Shown here: positions 1-11,097 of the stretch, one piece after another
Position numbering within the stretch: position 1 is the stretch's first letter
Layout of the letters: each line of letters begins with the position of its first letter
Assembly: GCF_000227135.1 (NCBI RefSeq)
Contig: NC_018260.1
Coordinates: forward strand, 1,219,555-1,283,554
Length of the DNA stretch: 64,000 nucleotides
Direction: 5' to 3'
Source of the DNA: Leishmania donovani
Taxonomy: Eukaryota; Euglenozoa; Kinetoplastea; Trypanosomatida; Trypanosomatidae
The notes under the pieces: model-generated
Told to the model about the DNA's origin: nothing
Seen by the model: only the letters and a program-made list of their open reading frames with translations
Databases searched by the model: none
Position numbers and translations under genes: made by a program

Positions 1-422
1 ATCCGAAGCACCAGCCGGGTGCCCGTGCGGGACTGCACGAGCACCGTCTCCTGTCGTCTTGTAAGCTGGGCAGCCGCGTCCTTCTGGTGTGGGACGACTG
101 CCGCCAAGGAGCTGTTGTCTCAGTGTGTCGCATCGCGATCGCGGTTTTGATAGATGTCGCTCTTGCGTCTGAGGCTGGCGGCCAGATCGGCAATCTCTGC
201 AGCTGGCTTTGGCTCTTGTGGGATTGCTGATTCGCCAAGGTTGTGGGTGTGCTTTATCCAGAATGGCTACAGGCAAACTGAAATTTGGCGCGTGCTACCA
301 CCGCGCACGAGGGGGGAGGTGTGTACGTGAAGAGCTGTGAGTTGTGTCGATGTCTGTACACCCGAATGAGAGCTGCCGAAGTGCTGTGACGACACTGTGG
401 TCCGGCCTGTGCACCTCTCGCC

Positions 423-1700
423 TCAAATATGCAAGGTGGCGACCTGGGGTGACTGCAGAATGACACAAGCGGGCGCGGCGCAACTGCTTGTATGGGGTCG
501 AGTGGACAGGAGATCGGCCTCTTCGAGTAGAGCTCGATTGTCTGCGTTTTTGGGGGTGGCCACTGCGACGGCTGCTACTCTGGCGTGAAGGTCCACACAG
601 GCTTCCTGCAGTTTCCAACCAGCACTCTCCGACCACGCGGCGGCACCGTGGAGCAACGCTGTCTCCAGCCGTGCCATGGAGTAGCGGAGGAGATCCGTGG
701 ACGGGTCGCATTCGTGCGGGCACACTGCCCTCAGCATGGCACGCCGGGTTTTACCCACTTTGACAACCGCTGCAGCCTGTGGGCCAATGCGGCGCGTGGG
801 CTGGGTGTCCACGCGAAGGCGGGGTTGGCGATGCTCTTCTAGGTGCGTGCTTGCAGCAGAGAGCTGCTGCTGCTTGCAGTGCGGCGCACCGGCGAGTTTG
901 CGCCTACTGTTGGGGTCGCTCAGCTGTAAGAACTTTTCCACCCCTCAGAGGGCGAATCGCAGTGTGGTGTGATGAGCACAGAAGGCGTGGTGCCGTGCCG
1001 GCATCCGGTTGCGCTGCACGATCGGGGGTCCACCACCCTGATGAGGCGAAGAGGGTCCAGGAGGGATGGTTGTGTGACTGGGCATGCAAGCCTTGCAATC
1101 TTCGACTTGTTCTTGTGGGCGCGAACACAGAGGGCGGGGCGATGGTCTGGGAGAGCCATGATGCGGCGAGTGTGGTGCGGGCCGCGTTTGGGCCTCTGAG
1201 GGGCCGTGATGTTCGCAGCCGCGTGTGCCGGTGTAGGGCCGACAAATGCCGCGGCGGTCTTGGTACCTTGCTGGCGCGGCACTGGCTTGTTGGGGGAGCA
1301 AGCCAAAGGGGTCTACAGCGGAGCAGGGTGAGGATGGAGGTCGTACGGGTGCTGCTGGAGCGTGTATCGCAGAACGGTCGCGCAGTCGTCGCGAGGCGAT
1401 TCGCTGAAGGGGCTTTTTCGCCGGGCGCTGGTCAGCGCCACAGGACGGGGCGGAGTGAGGGCGCAGCAGGATTGCATCCATCCCTCGAGGCTGGCTCTTT
1501 GATAAGCATGCCCGAGAGAGGGCGGCGTGCAGGGTACCCTCTAGAGAGCCGCGTCAGTTTTGGCGTCCAGAACGGTTTGCAAGCGGCTTTAACACATGGA
1601 GCAGCTTTCCAGTTGGTCTTGACCACAAACCTCGTTATGAATTTCACCTCATGTATGAGAGAGACTTCATGGTTGAGTATGTTGTGGCTTTGACTGCATG
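423..1700 (-). mobile_element. DIRE-like remnant of an ingi/L1Tc-type non-LTR retrotransposon
   Basis: Read on the minus strand, three segments in different frames resemble parts of trypanosomatid non-LTR retrotransposon proteins in the expected order. Near 1551-1580 is KPFWTPKLTRL, like the WTPEL segment before the reverse transcriptase. Near 1000-1150 is VTQPSLLDPLRLIRVVD, like the VPQGSVLGPLL block of the reverse transcriptase. From 941 down to 423 an open stretch contains RLRVDTQPTRRIGPQAAAV, then LLHGAAAW, then LLEEADLL, like the region after the polymerase. The frame changes and stop codons show it is decayed and cannot encode a working protein. The remnant may continue to base 1, but I recognise nothing clear there. 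Such DIREs are known in Leishmania, often near subtelomeres. The identification is by eye from these motifs. Confidence 0.6.
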
Positions 1701-1783
1701 GACGATCCGCCTTTCCTCCCCTGGTGTGCTTTAGGGTTGCCGCGCACTCTGCGATCCCCGCTTCCTCGCGACTGTGGCTGGCA

Positions 1784-2737
1784 GGGCCTTTGCGGGCCGA
1801 TTTTTCAGCCAGGGCATCAGCCCAGGCGCCCCGCCATAACCCCCTTTTTACCCCAACATCGCCTCGCCGGCTTTCGCGCGATGGCCGGCGCGAGGCTGCC
1901 GGACGCCCCCGTGGCCCCCAAAGCCCTCCTCCCGAAGGGGGCACCCGCCCAAAAGCCCCGCGCGGCAAAGCGCCCGCCCGGGAAAGGCGGGGCCGGGGGC
2001 CGCGCCCGGCGACAGGCCCACACACCCCAAAACGCGACCCGAAAGGNNNNNNNNNNNNNNNNNNNNNNNNNNNNNNNNNNNNNNNNNNNNNNNNNNNNNN
2101 NNNNNNNNNNNNNNNNNNNNNNNNNNNNNNNNNNNNNNNNNNNNNGGCAAAGCGCCCGCCCGGGAAAGGCGGGGCCGGGGGCCGCGCCCGGCGACAGGCC
2201 CACACACCCCAAAACGCGACCCGAAAGGGCGCGCCGGGGCCACCGAAGCAAAGCCCCACACCCGAGAACGGGGGGCTTGGGGCCGAAGCCTATGCGCACA
2301 CCCCCTCGCCCACAACGACGCCGCCGCCGCGCCTCCTTTTCCTATGCGAAGGGGCCTTTGCGGGCCGATTTTTCAGCCAGGGCATCAGCCCAGGCGCCCC
2401 GCCATAACCCCCTTTTTACCCCAACATCGCCTCGCCGGCTTTCGCGCGATGGCCGGCGCGAGGCTGCCGGACGCCCCCGTGGCCCCCAAAGCCCTCCTCC
2501 CGAAGGGGGCACCCGCCCAAAAGCCCCGCGCGGCAAAGCGCCCGCCCGGGAAAGGCGGGGCCGGGGGCCGCGCCCGGCGACAGGCCCACACACCCCAAAA
2601 CGCGACCCGAAAGGGCGCGCCGGGGCCACCGAAGCAAAGCCCCACACCCGAGAACGGGGGGCTTGGGGCCGAAGCCTATGCGCACACCCCCTCGCCCACA
2701 ACGACGCCGCCGCCGCGCCTCCTTTTCCTATGCGAAG
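1784..2737. repeat. GC-rich 386-bp tandem repeat interrupted by an assembly gap
   Basis: Bases 1784-2046 reappear at 2352-2614 (offset 568, which includes the gap). Bases 2146-2351 reappear at 2532-2737 (offset 386). The natural unit is therefore 386 bp. It is strongly C-rich on this strand and starts at GGGCCTTTGCGGGCC. The open frames across it in several phases are compositional and I do not call them genes. The position next to a DIRE remnant suggests subtelomere-type repeat, but no telomeric hexamers are visible. Confidence 0.8.
2047..2145. other. Assembly gap (99 N) inside the 386-bp repeat
   Basis: A run of 99 undetermined bases. The 83 bases just before the gap (1964-2046) are the same as the 83 just after it (2146-2228). 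The two contig ends therefore overlap in sequence, and the gap length is not reliable. Confidence 0.95.
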
Positions 2738-2949
2738 ACGCCGAAAACCAAAGAACAAGTGCCTCACAGACCCGTTGGGGTGCAATGCGCCTTTTTCTGA
2801 GCACAGACTTGCGCGAGCATTCGCTAAGGAGCCGGGCTGAGCACCGCCCGGCGTCGTTCAGCCCACTCCGATTCCAGAGCACACACCCCGCCCCCTTGGC
2901 CCCGCGCCACGCCCAATACCGCCGCAACGCAGCAAAAGCAGAAACACAG

Positions 2950-3678
2950 CAGGTGGGATGCGCCTACTCGTTTGATCGCCGACACGATTCGTGGTGAGCT
3001 GGTGCAAACGCGCTCATGACTGCAGGCCTCCTCCGCGCAGCGCCAGCCCAGGCCTGTCCGCCGACATCGAGAGTCCGCAGCCGTACACCCCGCTGAACAA
3101 GTGCGCCTAAAAGAGGGAAATCCTTTGAACTATGCTTTCCGAAGTCAAAATCATCGTTGTCGTTTAGTAAGAGACTTGCGGAAGTCAAGTGCTGCCTTGC
3201 TGTGGAGCCTTGGCGATGTCTTCTGTTCACATGGCGCCTTCTGACGATTGAACAAAATCTCGTGNNNNNNNNNNNNNNNNNNNNNNNNNNNNNNNNNNNN
3301 NNNNNNNNNNNNNNNNNNNNNNNNNNNNNNNNNNNNNNNNNNNNNNNNNNNNNNNNNNNNNNNCAGGTGGGATGCGCCTACTCGTTTGATCGCCGACACG
3401 ATTCGTGGTGAGCTGGTGCAAACGCGCTCATGACTGCAGGCCTCCTCCGCGCAGCGCCAGCCCAGGCCTGTCCGCCGACATCGAGAGTCCGCAGCCGTAC
3501 ACCCCGCTGAACAAGTGCGCCTAAAAGAGGGAAATCCTTTGAACTATGCTTTCCGAAGTCAAAATCATCGTTGTCGTTTAGTAAGAGACTTGCGGAAGTC
3601 AAGTGCTGCCTTGCTGTGGAGCCTTGGCGATGTCTTCTGTTCACATGGCGCCTTCTGACGATTGAACAAAATCTCGTG
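2950..3678. repeat. 315-bp direct duplication flanking an assembly gap
   Basis: Bases 2950-3264 match 3364-3678 as far as I could compare, at an offset of 414 that includes the 99-N gap. Each copy starts with CAGGTGGGATGCGCC and ends with AACAAAATCTCGTG. It may be a real tandem repeat or the same contig end placed twice during scaffolding. I see no protein-coding content. Confidence 0.85.
3265..3363. other. Assembly gap (99 N) between the two 315-bp copies
   Basis: A run of 99 undetermined bases, the same size as the gap at 2047. The equal sizes point to a placeholder length and not a measured distance. Confidence 0.95.
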
Positions 3679-6512
3679 AGACAAGCTGCGGGCGCCCCCC
3701 CCCCACCTGTGCGGGTCCCCGCGGCGAAGGCGGCGGTGAGGGTGTGGCCGATCCCCGCTCGAGGACGAGATTTCAAAGCCCAAATCGAGACAACAACCCG
3801 CCCTTCCAACCGCCACGGAAGCGCACCAGGCCCCGCCCTTTCCCCCAGAGAAGCTCTGCGGGACATCACCAACTATCCCCAGAAGTAAATTCACAGGGAG
3901 TTGCACACCAGATAGCCAAGGGCTTCATCCTAGGTGGACGGCATCTTCGAGTGTGCGCCTCCGTTTTTCCTGCGCAAATTGGAAATAATCACGAACAGCC
4001 ACTGAGTTTGCCGAACCAAGCGATGTACCGACAAATTTTCCGTGTTACTAGAGCTTGGGCTGTCAAGCCAAATACAATATGTGTTACCTCTAGGCGGTAT
4101 GTTTCTTAGAGGCTGAGCTTTTCTTTCCTCCTGTGTTTCGTGAGTATTTTCCGTGCATGTTCACGAGTGCGCAATGTATGTAGCACACGTGAAGGTTCCG
4201 TCCTGACCACTTTGCTTCCCGAAAATTGTATATCGAACTGACCAGTAGTCAGCGAGGAGCGCAGCGTCTTGCTTCATTGGCGTGTAAAGACAGTTTTGCG
4301 CTTCGCTCGAAGCTTCATCGCCTGATTTTTACGCCTGTACATTGTAAAAAGTAAGTACAGCAGCCGTGCAGATATTCTCGACCCTCGCTGGTAGGACATG
4401 CGAGCTGTATATGTGTGCTCAGATTTGCACAGCGGAAAATTTACAGGACTGTCTTGACTCTATGCGCCTTCCCATGTGATAGAAATGCTGCTATACAAGC
4501 TTCCGAGCAAGTTGCACCCCAATAAGGTTACGAGCACGCCAGAAATGCGCTTTTCAGCGCACAGTGGGAATATTTGGTGTAGCTCGCCGCTTTTATTGCA
4601 GTGAGACCAAACTTTCGAATGCGCTACAATCGCATCAACACAAGCTCCATAGCTATGCGTTCCTATCGCTCGGTTATGCATTAGGGCTGGCAACTTCTTG
4701 ACACTGCTTTCGTAGTATTCGGATGAAGCGACGCAGTGTACTGCCTCCATGCGCTGTTTTTGCCACGAGTTGCATATTTTTCCTTGTCTTCCTCGTAAGT
4801 CGAAGTGTATTCGGCATTTTGTTTTTCGCCTTTTCGCGTTGTGTTCTGGTATAAGTTTTCTGGGCGTATTCAAGCTCTATTCGCACCTCTGAAGTGAGGT
4901 GGGAAAGGTAGGGATGACTACCTCCTATAGCTCTAAACCAGTTAGTAGTGAGAAATATGTTGCATGGGTTGATGATTGTGTTACGTCCTCAATGTTAAGT
5001 TGGCTGACGGAAAGTACGTCTGGCTCGTGTCACTGAAGTCATCAGAGTCTGCCATCGTCTGGCAAATCCCAACAAGAAGGAAAAACACGCTGGCCTCTGC
5101 CTCGCAACACATTTTTTTCCTTCTGTCTGTTGTCATCAACCTTGGCTCTCTATTCACAAAATTAAGCAACACTTCCGTCATTATATTTTCTTTTGATCGC
5201 TGGCTCCGCTGTTTTATACTTGAAATCCAGCATTTTTTCAGTGTGCTAATGACTGAGTCTCCAGATTACTAGCGTAGCGCCCAGAAAACGTGCTTTTGTA
5301 CCCTTTTTGTGGAAAAGACTTCGTTTGAAATGTTTTCTGTTCTTTTTGCCGAAAAGTGCCGGGCACTCCGAAAGGAGCAGCACTTCCTTTTCTAATCCAT
5401 GCGTGCGAGTGTGGGGACTGTGCGGGGTCAATGGACACCAAGAAGAAAATCTCGTCTACAGCGCAGCGTCAGAAAGGAGTTGGGTGGCATTTGCTTCTCC
5501 ACGCGATCGCACTCCCAGTTAGTGTTCCGCTCGCGTTTTCCAGATTGTACAAAAAGTTTCTTCACCGTTTTTTTTTATGTTGTTTTCACTACAGCTGGTA
5601 ACTAAGAGGGTCTTTGTCGTATAGCAGCGGCTGATTTTTCTTTTGACCTTTGCTACGTTCACTTTTTTCTCTCCGGTCGACCGGTTCTTATAGCGTACTC
5701 AGGGTTGATGAATTCGAAATCACAGAATAGTTTTTCGACTAGCTGCATGATACTGCGCTAGCACGACCTGAACAGAGCGTTTCTAATGTATAACGTGCCT
5801 TATTTTTTATTGCTGATGAAGGGAATGGACTAAAGAAGTGATTCTCGTAGCGACCATATGTGTCTTTGATATGCAGCGTTGGTGGGCATGTTCACGAAGC
5901 AGCGGGAATGATGTGGCTGGATATTCTCCAAAGAGAGCACTTAATCTGTGCACACTTTTTCCCCTTTACTGTTAAGCGGTTATAAAGCATGAGCATTATG
6001 CAGTTTCTGCGGCAGCATGCTTTTTTTTCTTGCTATTCAACTCTGTCGCAAACCGCGTATTTTCAATTTCCCCCCTGGATGCATGTTTGAGTGCTCCACA
6101 CAAAGGCTTCTCTGAACTAATGCACCTGATGCTCACAAGTGAGACAGTTCTCTCAGGGGTCAGAACTCTTCTAGGTGCCCATTCGACGCAAGCACGTAAC
6201 TTAGCTGAGACTCACGCGAACCAGGGGTTTTCCATAGATAGAAGACTCTTTACCATAGCTGCTAGCAAACGTGGGGCAATTTCTTGAACGGGAAAGGGAG
6301 GAACGAGCTGAATCGCTGCTTTCACAGATTCTGTTTCAGGCGGCATCATTTTTATTTTTTTTTGGCCTTACTCCACCTGATTCTGCCTGGACTCATTCAC
6401 TATAAGAGGGATTGATGTGGTTTCTTCGTGCAAAATCAATGCTTTCATGCATGAGCGCCTACGCATTACGGTTGCCCCCTCAATTTGGTTACAAAAGTAA
6501 TAACTAGTGTAA
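3679..6512. other. Non-coding stretch, AT-richer than the rest
   Basis: After a short GC-rich segment to about 3.9 kb, composition becomes clearly more AT-rich than elsewhere in the window. It also lacks the long pyrimidine tracts seen between the later genes. The open frames are short, and none has the third-position GC bias of the large genes. I see no RNA gene or recognisable element. It could be old decayed repeat DNA or part of a non-transcribed region. Confidence 0.5.
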
Positions 6513-7048
6513 CCCTGATGACGGAGGTCGCCTCAGTACGTGGTATCTCAGGGTCTAGTATTCCCATATTGTGTGGGAAGAGGCCCGGCAGCCCCCTATC
6601 CCTGCGAGTGCCGAATCGCTTCTGGTGGTGAAACGGTCAAACACCCACGGGGTAAGGGAGGGTGAAAGCGATACATCGCTACTGATATCGGGGGCCGTTT
6701 CGTGGATTGCGTCACACCGAAGCGACTTTTGACAGTGCATAGACTTGCACCATCCACAAGATGAGCAGAGTGCCAGCGTGACTTGAACGCACATATAACC
6801 CGACCTTCATTGCCTGCTGGTGTGGGGAGCCTGCGCCACCGCGAAGGATGCACCAGGTGGCGAGCTTCAAGGTGCCTATGCGCACAGTGCGTGGTAGAGG
6901 CCGTGCTGAGGTAACTGGATCGCATTGATCTACCGCGTTTTTACGGCTGCCTCGCACAAGCTGATGGGGCCTGTGAAAGGCCTGGTAGACTGGAGCTGAA
7001 GTCATGTTCTAGGGCAGAGAATGGGCACAAGGAAGGAGAAAGAAAACA
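6513..7048 (+). mobile_element. SIDER2-type short retroposon, copy 1
   Basis: It starts with CCCTGATGACGGAGGTCGCC and continues to TGGTATCTCAGGGTCTAG, which resembles the conserved 5' signature (about 79 bp) shared by trypanosomatid retroposons such as L1Tc, ingi and SIDER. It shares blocks in the same order with the element at 43122: CTATCCCTGC, TCTGGTGGTG, a GCAGAGTG block followed by TGACT(T/C)GAACG(C/-)A, and a shared end near GGCAGAGAATGG followed by an A-rich tail. The length of about 536 bp fits SIDER2. These elements are non-autonomous relics. In Leishmania they have been linked to mRNA turnover when in 3' UTRs. No gene is visible immediately upstream of this copy. Confidence 0.85.
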
Positions 7049-7622
7049 GAGGCGAGATGTACGTTGCATCACAGTTTTTGGAGAAGAGAGAGGAGTGGGA
7101 GATGCAGGCGTCAAAGGAGTTTCTCCTTTGCATACATACCTTTGTGTCCATGTCTAATGCGCTTTGGTGTCGAGACTTGATCCGCTTCTGTTTCTGTTTT
7201 CTGAGCATGCGCATGTGTACAAAACCGTCGTTCATCTTTTTTTTTTTCATATCTGAACGCCTTTTCGATCCCCCACCCCTTCGTTCTTGTGTTCCTGTTC
7301 TGCATAGAAATGCCTTTTTGCCTGCTGTCTTGGTGTTTCACTTTACTTCTTCTCCGTATTGTTTCAAAGCTTTGCTTCCCCGTCCACACAGCTAAGGCAG
7401 CTTCTTTTTCTGGACGGTTCTTCTTCATCTTGTTTCACTACTTTCTCCTCCTCTGTGTTTGTGTCGGCTCGTTTTCTCGACATACGGCGATGCAGTTTTA
7501 TCATCTCTTGTTTCAGTTCTCATCTTTGATGGGCAGCGTCTGGGCCTGTGTGTGCCAGCCTGGTCTTTTTTCGAACTATTCTCCCATTATTCACTATCTT
7601 CCTGTGCTGTTTGGCTTTGCAG

Positions 7623-7660
7623 TATATATATATATATGTGTGTGTGTGTGTATGTGTGTG
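7623..7660. repeat. TA/GT microsatellite
   Basis: Alternating TA units pass into alternating GT units within about 38 bases. Confidence 0.9.
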
Positions 7661-10600
7661 TCTCTGCTCTCCTTTTCTCTGTTTCTATTCTTTGAAACTT
7701 TGCCTGTTTTTATCCCAGCGGATCAGCGAGTGTAGCCGTGTGTGGGTGTGTGCCGATCTGTGCTAGCTGATTCGGTTGTCCGAAATGGAAGTGACAAGCA
7801 AGAGAAACATAGCAACTGATTCGGTGATCAGCGAAAGCAGAGTAGCGCCAAGAGCTGTTCTTTGAGGCGCTGGCCCTCGTGGTCATACAAACGTGCACCT
7901 ACATGCACATGCCGCATGAGAGGTGCTTGGCTCATGCGGGCGCTCGCTGATGGCAGTATGTGGGGAGTTGCGGGACTGCGCTGTGACGTGGAAATGGTGC
8001 CACAGGGACCTCCTCCAATCTCATAACCCCTCGCTGCTGCTGCCCTTCGTACCCCGTAGCCTCACGACTTCCGTGAATTTAAAGGAGTGGTGGGATAACT
8101 GCATGGCAGGTGGGTGACGAGTGACATGATTTTTGCACATAGCGGCCTCTTTTCGGCGGTCTGCAGCGCGCACTATGAATCAGTTCCCTCGGTACACATG
8201 CGCCAGGATTATTCCTACTTTCGACTGAGTGTCTGCATCTCTCCATATGTTTCTCTTTGCATTTATTGGTGCCTCTCCTCTGCCCACGCCCTTCTCTCTC
8301 CTTTGTTCTCTTCATGCCTTCCCCCCTTCTCGCCTCCCTCGGACATGGTCGGCCCATACGACACAATGTACCATCGCATGCACACGTAAAAACGTGTGCC
8401 CTCGTCATGGCTTGACAAGCTTGCCCTGTCATAGTCATCAGCCAAGCACACCCAAATAGTTCCCCTCCCCTCACCTGACAACACGTACACCAAGAAAGCA
8501 TCTCTCCTTCCCTCCTCCCTATCTCATCTCCCACCTTTTTACCATTGTGGCGTACTCAGTCGATCACCTCGCTGAGAGTGCAAGAGCGTCCGCTAGCACA
8601 AAGCCATCCCGCACAGCTACAGGAAGGATTGCTTTAACGAAGCAATACAGAAAGTAGAGCAGAGGAGGCATTATCGGGGAGACGGGGGGACGCGCGCGCA
8701 TGCCGCTTGATCCCTCCTCCGACATACTCTCGCTACCCCGCGTGCCAGCACTCCTCTCACGAGGTGTAAGACGCGTGCGAGTCGCCGACAACCTCCAACC
8801 TCACTCTTACCTTCATACACACACAGACACTCATATCGCGTGTACCGTCTTGATTGAGGTCAAGTAGATAGCCGCCGTGATTCTCTTTTAGTGCTCTTCT
8901 TTCCCTCCATTCCTCCAGATCGGAAAGGAAAAAAAGAAAGGACGACGAAAAGCGGGCCAGGCACTCACACACGCATACACATCTTCATACGGAAAGAAGG
9001 GAAGTTGAAGGTGTACAAGAGGCGGTGTTGTATGGGGTAGTCCATTTTTTTCTTTTTACCATTTTCTGTAGCTGCTTATTATTATTATTTTTTAGTCTGT
9101 GCCTGTCTCTGTGTGCCTTTTTGTGATTGCCTGTAGTACATCGCCCTTGCGGGTGACACTGACCAGGTCACTTTACGCCCCACCCTTCCTCTTTTTTTTT
9201 TCAAAAGTGTGGGGAAATAGCCGTTCCTCTTTACCTTTCCTCACCTTTGTCTTCATTCGTCTGTGTGTGCGTGTTTGTCTTTTCCCAGTCTTCTCTCTTT
9301 GCCCTTGGAGTGTGCTCTCTTTTTCATTTCGCCCTCTTCTGTTTCCGACTGTGTGTACAATCATCTTCTCTACCCCGCTATTTGGATTCTCTTCTCTTTA
9401 CCCCTCCCCTCTCTCTGCTTTTTTTTTGTTTTCGTCTCTTGCCGTGCGCTTGCCCGTGTTTTTGTATATATATACTGGGAACAGTTTGCTGTCTCCATTG
9501 TCTCGGTTTGCGTTGTGGTGCGGGCTCCTCTCTTTCACATCTTTCAAACGACCTTCTGCTACTCGGCGCTTTCTCGCCCTGCCTCACTTTCTTTCTCGCC
9601 ATCTCTCTCGTGTCTCTCATCTTCTCTTGTTTTACCCCTCTTACGCTCTCTTCTGCCTGATTCTGCTTTTTTTTACGCCCCCTTTTCCCCAACGTCGCAT
9701 TCACGGGTATTTGTGCACAGACTCGCTCTCGCTTTCCTTTCGTCTCCTGTAGGCTACGCTCGCCTTCCTCCGCTTCTCTTCCCCCTTTTCTCACGACTCT
9801 ACCTATCTCCCTTTGTGTTGCTCCGCAGCAGCTGCCGCTGCTGCTCTTTTTATTTGCTGTTGTTTCTTGTTTGTAATCCGAGTCTTTGGACGTGTACACG
9901 CCTTCTTGTCGGATTTGCTGTCTGCCCCCTGCTTTGCCGTTCCCTTTTCCCCGTACCTTTTTTTTCTTCACTCTCTCTTTCTTGTGCGCGCGCACGCACG
10001 CACGCATACGGCAGCAAAAAAGGCTATAGCCACGAGAGAAGACAGAGAGGGATTCACACGTGCCTAGAGTGCCTGTGCGAAATAAAATCAAGCGTGTGTG
10101 TGTGCATGTGGATAAAGACGGGCGAGCGAACAGCGTGTGCGCGCACACAGACAGACAAACCGATAGAGAAGCAAGCGCATGAAGCAAGGCCCCTCCCTTG
10201 TCCCATTCGTTTGTGCTTTTCAGCGTGCGAGTGTGTGTGTGTGTGTCTTTGCCTTTTTTTTATTCGTGCACACACCCCCATCCAAACCCCGTTACATATC
10301 TGTTTTTCCTTTTATGTCATTTGGTTCTCCTCGATTGTAATAGTCGTACATATTTTTAGTGATAGATGCAGTCTTACTGGGCGCTCTCTCCCTGTGTGCT
10401 GTGTTTCTCCCTTTAAGTTGTTGTCGCTGACAATTCCCCATTCTTTGTGTTTTTCTTTATTTGTTGACTTTTTTTTCGGTGCACTGAGGGTGCACTCTTG
10501 GGTATCAGAAGTCGTCGTCGTCTGCCTCTTTCCGGCACCACTGTGTTCTTCTCTTACCTATCCTCGCTGTTTTCTCTTTTCATTTGCGAGTCGCGGTTAG

Positions 10601-10940
10601 GTGTCATCTGTCTCTTTTAGTTTCGTTTTCCTTTGCTTCCATTTTGGTTCGCAGTCACGTGTTGTCTGGATTTTTGTTTCTTGCTGCCTTTCCGGCACTT
10701 TAGTCTTCCCCCTCCTCCAAATTCAGCCCCCCCCCCCTCTCCTCTTTGGTTTGCTTTCTGTTGGTTCTGCATGCTACTGTTCTCCCGCCGTCCTCTTCTC
10801 CCTACTCATCGTGTATGCCCCTTCCGCGCCTACCCCCTCTTTTTTTTCGCTAGGCGTATTGCTCCTTCGCCCTTCTGTGTAGTTTTTCTCTTTGGCGGAC
10901 GAGTTACGTGCGCCTTTTTTTTTTCCTGACGTCCACTCTT

Positions 10941-10999
10941 ACACGCTGCTTTCCCTTTTCCTACCCCCTTTTTGTTCTATCTGTGGTCTGTTTGGAAAG
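10941..10999 (+). promoter_or_regulatory. Predicted trans-splice acceptor for the 2740-aa gene
   Basis: A pyrimidine-rich tract (10941-10990, including CCTACCCCCTTTTTG) is followed by the first AG at 10998-10999. This would give a 5' UTR of about 98 bases with no ATG before 11098. The prediction rests only on tract plus AG. Confidence 0.45.
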
Positions 11000-11097
11000 G
11001 TAGAGAAGGCGAGGACAAGGGCGAGGCAGCGCGCGGAGATACGTACATACACGCATACGTGTGATCACTGCGAGCTCAAACAAGCGACCAGGGCACC

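Larger units (their letters stand above)
7049..11097 (+). other. Gene-free leader with long pyrimidine tracts
   Basis: There is no credible gene. From about 8.2 kb, and strongly from 9.05 to 10.98 kb, the plus strand is dominated by T/C runs broken by GT and AC stretches. This matches trypanosomatid intergenic DNA used for trans-splicing and polyadenylation. A TA/GT microsatellite lies at 7623-7660. A perfect 9-bp inverted repeat (7912-7920 with 7931-7939, 10-base loop) lies in a GC-richer patch. Long open frames here, for example across 9263-10600, are translations of pyrimidine tracts. Confidence 0.7.

Noticed and set aside
779..1693. 304-codon plus-strand open frame
   Set aside because: Starts without ATG, has no coding bias, and lies antisense to the retrotransposon remnant, whose minus-strand blocks make better protein sense.
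1698..2840. Long frames on both strands through the GC-rich repeat
   Set aside because: They cross the N gap, exist in several phases at once and repeat with the 386-bp unit. The few stops reflect high GC, not coding.
4460..4873. 137-codon minus-strand frame in the AT-rich island
   Set aside because: Low third-position GC, unlike Leishmania genes, no recognisable family, no supporting pyrimidine tract and AG.
9263..10600. 445-codon plus-strand frame
   Set aside because: No ATG near the start, and the peptide is Ser/Phe/Leu/Cys from translated pyrimidine tracts.
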